Assembly: GCA_041649615.1 (NCBI GenBank)
Contig: JBAZMT010000027.1
Location: 1 to 9,054 of the forward strand
Length of the DNA stretch: 9,054 nt
Reading direction: 5' to 3'
Source: JALOAR01 sp041649615
GTDB lineage: Bacteria > Patescibacteriota > Minisyncoccia > UBA6257 > Colwellbacteraceae
Shown here: positions 1 to 7,900 of the stretch, piece after piece
Layout of the letters: each line of letters starts with the position of its first letter
How positions within the stretch are numbered: position 1 is the first letter of the stretch
Notes under the pieces: generated by a model
Told to the model about the DNA's origin: nothing
Databases searched by the model: none
The model's input: the letters and a program-made list of their open reading frames with translations, nothing else
Translations under genes and position numbers: made by a program

Positions 1-371
1 CTGACTGTGATGCTTGTGATAGCCGTGTTGGCTCCCGGTGTCGCATTGTTCGTCACAATCACCTTCATGTATGCCGGAAGAGGATGCACTTCCTGGTCCG
101 GCGGCCAATGAATCCTGATCGTCCCGCCAGCATTCAGTGTCGCGTCCCATGTCGCCCACGCCTCTGTATCAACTGTTCCATCATCGTTATCTGTCAGCGG
201 GAAGAGAGAAAGCGTCAACCCATCATCGCAGCTCGCTTCGTAGGTCGCTTCGATCTGAAACACGACCGCGATGGCCCGCGTCAGGTTCACGATGTCCGCC
301 TCGGCGAGAGACGTAGACGCCCCTGCCGCCAATGTTGCCTTCGTCAAACAGCTTGTAGGAGTCTTGTTCAA
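1..371 (-). CDS. Probable virion/tail-tip protein, 3' end beyond window
   Basis: I do not recognise this family. The frame runs open for 123 codons from a TTG at 371 to the window edge with no stop, and the translation looks real: MNKTPTSCLTKATLAAGAST, a helix-like stretch (SLAEADIVNLTRAIAVVFQI), then beta-rich sequence (LTLSLFPLTD, GGTIRIHWPP, MKVIVTNN, ITSITVS). This suggests a small beta-sandwich of the kind common in phage tail-tip and decoration proteins. TTG is the best initiator: a GGAGGA (386-381) lies 9 bases upstream, and the in-frame TGA of the hub gene is only two codons before it. Two ATGs nearby (381 and 376) lead to other frames and are not supported. Position right after the hub gene implies a tail-tip or adhesion role, but no function is shown. 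The gene is in the same frame as the hub gene, so occasional readthrough would fuse the two. Confidence 0.7.
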   Translation of the reverse strand, partial: MNKTPTSCLTKATLAAGASTSLAEADIVNLTRAIAVVFQIEATYEASCDDGLTLSLFPLTDNDDGTVDTEAWATWDATLNAGGTIRIHWPPDQEVHPLPAYMKVIVTNNATPGANTAITSITV

Positions 372-377
372 GGCATA

Positions 378-1919
378 TCATCCTCCAGTTTGGCTCCAAT
401 CCTCCGCCCAAACTTGCGCCACAACGTCCGCGCCCATCGGCAGATCCTTGATGACCAGCGTTGGCCCGTCCGTCTTCACTGTCGTCACCTTGTTCTCGCC
501 AACCAACCAATATTGCCAAACATAAGACGATAGATCCCACGCATGGCACTCCTCGCATGAGAACACGACCACCGTAGATTCCCTTCCTGTCGTTGAGTCC
601 ACGCCCTTGTAGGAAGTCCCCGTCACCTTCATCAGCCGTGGCGGGCGCAACCCGTCACCGCGCAGCGTCGAGAGTAGTTCGTACTCCCTGACCTCTGGGT
701 TCTTCGCGTCCTTGGCCGTCCACTTCTTGTACTGGCCGACGACGCGGTCTAGCGTTCCCTTGATCGTCATCTCGCCGATCCAATCGTCTACGCTCGCCGA
801 CCATGAGTACCCAGTAACGCCTACAAGGGCGCTGTAGTCGCGCCCGACGAACAAGACCATGTCGTGAAGCTCTACTGCCGGATTGATATATGGGAGCTTG
901 TGTTCGGTGTCTGGCGAGGGGGCCTTCACGTCACTCAACACCATGTCAGCCAGTGCCGCAGCCTCCTCGGCGCTATCTACGGCGGAGTAGCGGTTGCCCG
1001 ATCCCTTCGCGGCGTACCACATCGTCTTGTGCTTCCGCCCGCCAAATCCATCCGGGATGCCATACTCAAGGCGAGCCGCATCATCTGACGCCGAGGCCGT
1101 GAGTACCGCGCCAGTCGTCGCCTGCCGGTAGAAGACGATGACTTCAGTCCGCACTCCTGACTCATCAAGGTCGGCCTTCCTGTGACTGAACTCGCCATCG
1201 CACGTCCAGTCGGGAGTGGTGTTGTCTCTGCCCGGATCGTAGACGCACGGCTTGAACGCTACCGAACCTGGATCGTAGCAGATCCTGTAGATGTACCCAG
1301 TCGGCTCGATGAGGCTCAGTTGAGACTCCCAGAGGTTCGTCTCGCCAGTCTCGTACTCCTCGACGTTGTAGGCCGGGGCATCAATCTCGACGACGGTCTG
1401 ATTGAATAGTCTGTCCGCGAACATCTGTGACATGATGCTGACTGCATCGGCATCCGTGTAGACAATCGAGTCGTACCAGTAGTCGTCCTTGTACGGAAAC
1501 TCCATCCCCACCGGATTGCAGACGATGATGTCATCGCCTTCAACGTCGGTATCGACGCCGACTGATCCTGGCCCTACGAAGCCATCGAAGATGATGTACC
1601 AATGCGCCCCGGCATCCTTGCTCGTCTCGACGGTGATCCGGTTATAGCGAGCAAGCAGTGGATGGTAGACAGCACCAACAAGGTTGAGCGTCGAGGTCTC
1701 ATCGTTCGGATCGAGGTTCACATTCGGCGTCACATCAACGAATGCTGAGTAGGCGTTGGCGAAGGTCAAGCTCACGTCGGGCGTGTCATTATCGATGTCG
1801 TCGCTTCCAGAGATGGACTGAAGACGATCGCTGATATCGACATCATCCCCATTGTAGTTCGTCACCTTGACGCGGTAGTAATTGCGGACTTTGTCGGCGT
1901 AGTTCACCATTGTTCTCAT
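378..1919 (-). CDS. Tail tip/baseplate hub-like protein with C-terminal FN3-like domain
   Basis: This is a probable structural protein of the tail tip, resembling the gp27/gpD/XkdQ-type hub proteins that follow the tape measure in many siphophages. Numbering is from the ATG at 1919 (513 residues). Residues 15-115 look like the first hub beta-barrel, with VDISDRLQSIS and then IIFDGFVGP. Residues 156-240 hold the usual helix plus a strand region that includes PTGYIYRICYDPG and PDWTCDGEF. Residues 255-400 complete the fold, with VRTEVIVFYRQ and a final barrel near 345-395. Residues 425-513 look like a fibronectin-III domain (RPPRLMKVTG at the start, LVIKDLPMGADVVAQVWAED at the end) containing a CEEC pair at 455-458. 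I chose ATG 1919 because it overlaps the tape measure stop as ATGA, favouring translational coupling. A GTG at 1931 and an ATG at 1910 are in-frame alternatives. The hub call comes from pattern and position and is moderately sure; that it is virion structural is surer. Confidence 0.75.
   Translation of the reverse strand: MRTMVNYADKVRNYYRVKVTNYNGDDVDISDRLQSISGSDDIDNDTPDVSLTFANAYSAFVDVTPNVNLDPNDETSTLNLVGAVYHPLLARYNRITVETSKDAGAHWYIIFDGFVGPGSVGVDTDVEGDDIIVCNPVGMEFPYKDDYWYDSIVYTDADAVSIMSQMFADRLFNQTVVEIDAPAYNVEEYETGETNLWESQLSLIEPTGYIYRICYDPGSVAFKPCVYDPGRDNTTPDWTCDGEFSHRKADLDESGVRTEVIVFYRQATTGAVLTASASDDAARLEYGIPDGFGGRKHKTMWYAAKGSGNRYSAVDSAEEAAALADMVLSDVKAPSPDTEHKLPYINPAVELHDMVLFVGRDYSALVGVTGYSWSASVDDWIGEMTIKGTLDRVVGQYKKWTAKDAKNPEVREYELLSTLRGDGLRPPRLMKVTGTSYKGVDSTTGRESTVVVFSCEECHAWDLSSYVWQYWLVGENKVTTVKTDGPTLVIKDLPMGADVVAQVWAEDWSQTGG
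381..386 (-). promoter_or_regulatory. Shine-Dalgarno deciding the TTG start at 371
   Basis: GGAGGA lies within the last two codons of the hub gene, followed by TGA TAT GCC and then TTG. The 9-base spacing is usable. It is the strongest ribosome binding site I found in the window and is the main reason to accept a TTG start for the leftmost gene. Confidence 0.6.
1916..1919 (-). promoter_or_regulatory. ATGA stop/start overlap, tape measure to hub gene
   Basis: The tape measure stop TGA (1918-1916) shares bases with an ATG at 1919. Upstream Shine-Dalgarno content is weak (GTGGAA), so reinitiation by ribosomes finishing the tape measure is the likely source of hub translation. This favours 1919 over GTG 1931, where GGAAGG sits only 2 bases from the start. 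Confidence 0.6.
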
Positions 1920-4900
1920 GCTGGATTCCACGCCCTTCCGTTCGACGATCCGAGTTTGCTCAGATGCCGCCGCGTGTTGTAGAGTTCCGCGCTGATCGTG
2001 CGCCCGTTCATCTGGTTCACAACCTTCGTCTGGACGAGGATCGTCCCATCAGAAGACCCAGCATTCCCCCCAATCATTGCGCCGCCAGACAGCGACATCG
2101 CTCTCCCGGATATCCCTGGAATGACCGGCCCGCCACTGAGCGGGATGATCGCCTCCGGCCCCGCCTCTCCGACTAGGGCAAGGGTCGGTTTCGTGACAAC
2201 CCCACCCTCCGCCAGTTCAAGATAGTTCCAGTCATTCTTTTTCGATGAGAAGAGGTTGTGGATGAAGATGATCACATTTGCAAGCCCTTTGAACGGAGCG
2301 AGCAATATGCGGATAACAAGGCCAAGAGCGTCTAGTGCCGTGGCAACTGTTTCGATGGCCAAAAATAGAGCCCCCCCGAGGAGTTGGAGCAATGGCTCGA
2401 CAACAGGGGCCATGGCTTCCCATAGCCTGCTGGCGGCGGCGACGATATCTCCGAAGACAATTCCGAAACTCGAACTGATCTTTTGCCAGAGGCTCAAAGA
2501 CTCGCTTGTCCAGATTGTGTGTAGGGCGGCGAGGGTATCACCAGCTTGGGCCTCGATGTAGGCTTCGAGGAGATCGAGTTTTCCCATCCACCCATCCACC
2601 CAATCTGCAATCTTGGTCTTCAGTAGCTCCTCGATCGCTGGCCAGTGCTTCTCAATGCTGCTCCACAAATCCCCGAGCGTGTCGATCAGGTCGTCAACGA
2701 TTCCTGTGAACATTGGCCAGATTTCGTTCTCCATGAACGGCCATAGCGTATTCTCCAAGAACGGAATGACGTTTGACGACATGAAGTCATAGACTCTATT
2801 GGCCCATTCAAGAATCTGCGGGAATACCTTCTCCGTGAAGAACGGAGCGATGGATGTCTCCCAGAATACGCCGAATCCGGTGAGAAGCGCCTGCAATCCG
2901 GGGATCATCGTTGTCGTCAACCATCCCGCAAGCAACGTCAGTCCTTCGAGCAGGGTGTTGATGGCCGGGGAGAGAGCATCGCTCAAGGCCGCGGCAAGAC
3001 CGGGCAGGGTCGCCCCGAGATCGCCCATCGACTGCGCAAACAGTTCGAGGTTCGGCATGATCGCGCCGATCGTGTCTACGAAGAACGTGATTGCCCCGCT
3101 GATCGCGCCAAAGAAGAATTCCAAGAAGCCGGTGATCGTCCCCGCCAGGTGCTCTTGCAGGATTGGCAGCAGTTCGTCGCGGATCTTCTCTCCGATTCCA
3201 ACGAGAGTGTTGCCGAACTCTAGCAACGCGGGGAGGATACCCTCCATGAGGATCGGTCCCAGCGCCTCCCAGACACCAGACATGATGTCGAAGAACGACT
3301 TGAACACGTCCACGACAGCCTGGATGGCTTCCTTGAATTGCTCAAGCAGATCGGACACCCACTCAGGCAGCTCACTCCCTGTCCCCGCCCGTTTCTCGCC
3401 CGGCTCTCCCGGCCGCGCCGCCGCCCACTCGGCACGAGTCACCTTGTAGCCGGTCGGGACGTTGAGACTGTTGTAGGAGTCGATGGTTTCATCAATCGCC
3501 CCTGTCAGCTTCTCAAATATGGCGATCAGGGGCCACGCCCATCCCATCAAACTATCGAAGATCTTGCCCTGGAAGGCTGCCAGGGCGCTCTGTAGCCTGG
3601 TGTACGTCTCGGTCGAGGTGATGAGGCTCTGCATGTTGGAGGCGAGAGACGTGACGGCCGAGAACAAGGCTTCCGCAGCCTTGACCAGGCGTTCCCCGAT
3701 GGCCTCTGCGGCCTCCTTGGCGGAGTCCTTGAGATCGTTCCACGCAGCGACGACCTGTTTGCCGAGAGCGACCACAAGAGAGACGACGGAGTTGAAAATC
3801 CCGGATGCGTTCATTAGTGAATCAATGAATGGTGCAATGCCTTCTTTGACCGATTCGGCTGGCTTCCTCGGCGTGATGTTGAGTGCCGAGAGAGCCCCAG
3901 CAACTGCCTGCTCGACGATATCGGGGATGAACGCCTCGATTCCTTCCGGTGTCGCATCGAATGTCGGGATCTCTGGGATCGGCGTAAGCGCCCCAGAAGG
4001 CTGAACAGCCGGTAGTGCAGAGATCTGAGCGACTGTACGCTCCAATCGCTCCATCGCCGACAGCATGTCGGAAGTGAACCGACTTTCAAGTTCGAGCGTC
4101 TCTCCGAACCCCTCCGGCGCTCCGGGCAATGCCGTAGACGGTACATACGCGAATCCCTTATTCACCTGCACATTCGATTCAAACGCCTCTGGCTCCGGCG
4201 CTCCAGGCAAAGCGGATATCGCAGGCACAGAGGCAAACGTGCTCATCAGCATCAGCGTGCTCGACTCAATCGCCGACACAAGGCCAGATGCGGCAGAGAC
4301 GATACGGCTTCCCAGGGCCTGGATCTGAGAAGACAGAGAATCAATCGCTCCAGTATCCAGCCCGCCGAAGGTCTGCCCAACATCGAATGTCGGCTGATTG
4401 CTCATCGCAGGCATTGTGAAGACTGATGGCATTTCGGCTGAAAACGGAGAGAATCCAGAAAGATTGGCGAGGCTGCTGATAGGCAAGACAACCTCCGGCC
4501 CAGCCTCTCCGATCATTGCGAAGGTAGGTTCTGTTGCGATTCCTCCTTCAGCCATTGCGACTGGTTTCCCTTTCTTCCACGCGAGGCCGCCAGTTGTTGC
4601 AATTGCTTTCCCAACAGCGACGACCTTGCCGAAGATGTCGCCCATTCCTGGGAAAATGGCTTCAACGAGTTCCATAATGCCGTTCGAGTATTTGTCGATG
4701 GCATCCATGAATCGCTGGAGCGGAGACAGGCTGCCTGTCAGCGATGCTTTGAACTTGAGCAGCGCATCATCGAGCAGCTCGGTATCATAGCCGAGCGCCG
4801 CTCTGGCGGTGATCTCGTCTTGGAGAGACGTGATTAGTTCTGATGTATATGTATGTACTTCTTTAGCGTCCTTCTTCGCCAACTCACGTAGCCCAGTTGC

Positions 4901-7900
4901 AACTCCAGCGGGATCTTTCACAAGGTCTTCGAGCTTGAACTTGGACAGGGCTTGCTCCAGGGCTGTCTTCGGCTCCTCCCACATCTTCGAGATCTCGTCG
5001 CGAGCATACTGAAGAGCCTCGACAAGTTCTGGATACTCACTGTTGATCGCGATGAGCCCCTCGATCGCCGAGAGCAGTTCTCCCCGTGCGCTCTGCATCA
5101 TCCCGAGGACATCGGTTGCCGACATCCCGAGTTGCGCCCCTTGATTCACGAGATCGGCGAAGTTGTCGCGGAGAGCGTTGATCTTCTCTGCCGCCCCGGC
5201 AAAGTCCCCCGTCGCCACAGCATCGAGCGTCGGGCGGATGAATTGGTTCCTGAACGCTTCCTGGTCGGCGCGGTAGGCATCCTCGGCAGCCTTCTTCGCG
5301 CAGCGGGCCGTTTCCTCGGCAGCCTTCTTCTGTTCCTCGGCCAGCTTCTTCGCTTGGTCCGTGAGATCAGCAATCGTGCTACCGAGTTTCGGGAACTGAT
5401 CGCCGATTTGCGACCACGTCTTCCGCGCCCATTCCTTGCTCTCTTGGGCATAGGTGCTGTCGGGCGCGAAGATCTGCTCCAAGGACTCCTTGAACGACTC
5501 AGCGGTCCCTTGTCCCGATTGTAGCGCCGCCATGATGTCAGCGGCCTCTCCAAGGGTGGATGCACCGATGAGGAGCTTCTGCATGTCGGCGAAGATGCCT
5601 TGGATCTGAGTCGAAGCCCCCGCCGCAAGGGCGACGTTCTGGAGGGCCTTGGTGAACATGTCCACTGCGCTCGCCGCGTCCTCGGCGTCGCCGACCAGAT
5701 CGTCCATTTCGTCGGCAAGGAACTTGATCGAGTCCGCCGAATCCCAGCCAGCCTTCTCCGCCATCTTGGCGTAGTCGGCCCACAGCGAGGCCATGTCCTT
5801 GAGGTCTTTGAACTTCGTGCTGGCTGTGTCGAGCGTGATGTCTTCGGCCTTCAACTCGTCATAGAGCTTCATAAAGTCTGCGCGAGCCGCCTGAATCTGC
5901 GCAGACGTCGTTGGGATCGCGTCGGTCGCCGTGGCCTTCGTTTCTTCCCATAGCCCAAAGAGAACCTGTCTCAGCGCCGCAGTATCGACGCCGAGGAGCG
6001 CCATGATCTCGCTCAGTCCCTCAAAGGACATCCCGGCTTCAGCAAGCCGGATGGCAAAGGAGGCCATCTCCTCGTCTGAGAGCCCTTCCGTGATGAGCGA
6101 GAACCAGTTGCGGATTCGGTTCTGCGCCCGCGCAAGCTCTTCCGTTGATCCCATCCCAGCCAGCGATGCGAAGTAGTCCTTCCATAGATCTACGGACGCC
6201 TGAATGTCGCGATTCGAGATGCCTCCAGTGACTGCGGACACGAACTCCTGGATCTGGCCGGTGAATGACTCCATGAACGTCGTGAAACCCTCGGAATCCA
6301 ACTTCCCTTTCATCGACGCATCGAGGTCGTCGAGAGCGTCCTTGATGTTCTCCGGGAGTTGGTCCTTGATGTAGGCCGAGATTCCGCTCAACCCATCCGG
6401 GATGTCCTCTCTAATGGATTCTCGCCACTTCTGGATAAGTTGATCAATATCCTCTCGCGATAACTCAATCCCAACAGCCCGAGCCACTGCCTGAATCTGT
6501 GCGAAGTCCTCATTTAGAACACGCTTGAATTCTCCCCATCCGGTTCGCTCGACATCATACAGGGACTGCACGACCGACTCGGCGGCATTCATTCCTTCTT
6601 GTCCAGCCGCTTGTAGGGCATCAGACATGGATACGATCTGGTTGACAAGCGCATCGAACTCAGGGAATTTGCCGGTCCTGGAAGGACCAACCGAAGCGGG
6701 TAGGGAGATAGAGCCAGCAATCTTCAGCGCCTCTGTCTTCAGGTCGCCGTATCCAGCCGCCGCCTTCTCGACTGTGTGTTTGACCCAGATGACGAGCGCA
6801 CCGGCTCCCGCAACCAATGCCCCGATCCCGGCACCAACAGCGGTCCCGATTCCTGGTGCGAACATCGATCCGATGACCGCCCCGCCGATGATCGGCCCGA
6901 GGGCTGTTTCGAGTGAGCCTTCGATCTCCGCTCGCACCTTCTCTGCCCCCGTGACCTTGCCAGAGAGCGCGAGATCTAGGTTCACGAGACCCTTTAGCAT
7001 CGCCCCGCCGCCGATAGCCGCGGCTGCACCAGCCCCCAATAACTTCAAGGGCGATAGTTTGGCGAGCATGGCGGCCATGCCCCCTGCGGCTCCGGGAGCG
7101 GCTGCGGCTACCCCTGCCGCCGTTGAACTCGTGTACCACTGTGCGTTGAGTCCAGCGACAGAGGTTGCGAGCATCCCTGCGGCGGCGGTTGCCTTAGTGG
7201 CCACTCCAGCCCATGCCTGAAGGGCTATCGTAGCCTTCGTGATCCCGCCCATCATCTTCGTGTAGCCGAGATGTAGCAGGCTAACCGCAGCATACATGGT
7301 CCCAAAGACAGCGATAGCCCCGAGCGCATACCCACCACCGATCTTCTCCAGCGCCTCCATGAGATAGGCAAAGCCGCGTAGCAGCGGGTTTAGCACGTCG
7401 AGGACTGCCTTGATCGCCGGGAGGAAGACCTTCCCGATCGAGATGGCTGAGTCCTTGATCGATGTCGTGACGACCTTCAGCATGTACTCCCACGACACCT
7501 TGACCTTGTCGAAGGCTCTTCCCATCTCTCCTGCCGATTGCGCGATGCGGGCTTGGTCCTTCGCATACTCTCCGGCTGCGGTACTAGCGAGGGGCATGAC
7601 GGCGGTGACGGCGCGGACGTTCGAGAACAGGTTCTCAAGGAACACCCCGCTCTTCTCGGCGGCATCATTGATCATCCCGAGAGACTTCGCAAAGCCGTTG
7701 TCGGCAATGAGGGCGCGACCGCCCTCGTACCCAAGCCCTTCGATGATCTTGCGCAGCTCTTCGCCAGGTCGGAGGATCTGCATGATCGTCTGCCGCAAGG
7801 ACGTGATCGCCCAGTCGGTTGCAATTCCCTGACGAGTGAGGGTAGCGATTGCCGCCGCCATATCTTCCAAGCTTGCTCCTGCCGGAGCCGAGACCCCGGC

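Noticed and set aside
223..381. ATG at 381 overlapping the hub TGA, opening a 52-codon frame
   Set aside because: The translation is arginine-rich and low in structure, the Shine-Dalgarno abuts the ATG with no spacing, and the TTG frame over the same DNA runs open to the edge with protein-like composition.
84..533. Plus-strand open frame of 149 codons at the left end
   Set aside because: It is Arg/Cys-rich, crosses the boundary of two well-supported minus-strand genes, and has no recognisable features.
2799..3449. Plus-strand open frame of 216 codons opposite the tape measure
   Set aside because: It is an antisense shadow with no family-like sequence and no ribosome binding context.
6525..7220. 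Plus-strand open frame of 231 codons opposite the tape measure
   Set aside because: It lies antisense to a clear tape measure gene. Its Ala/Pro/Ser-rich composition mirrors the Gly/Ala-rich codons on the other strand.
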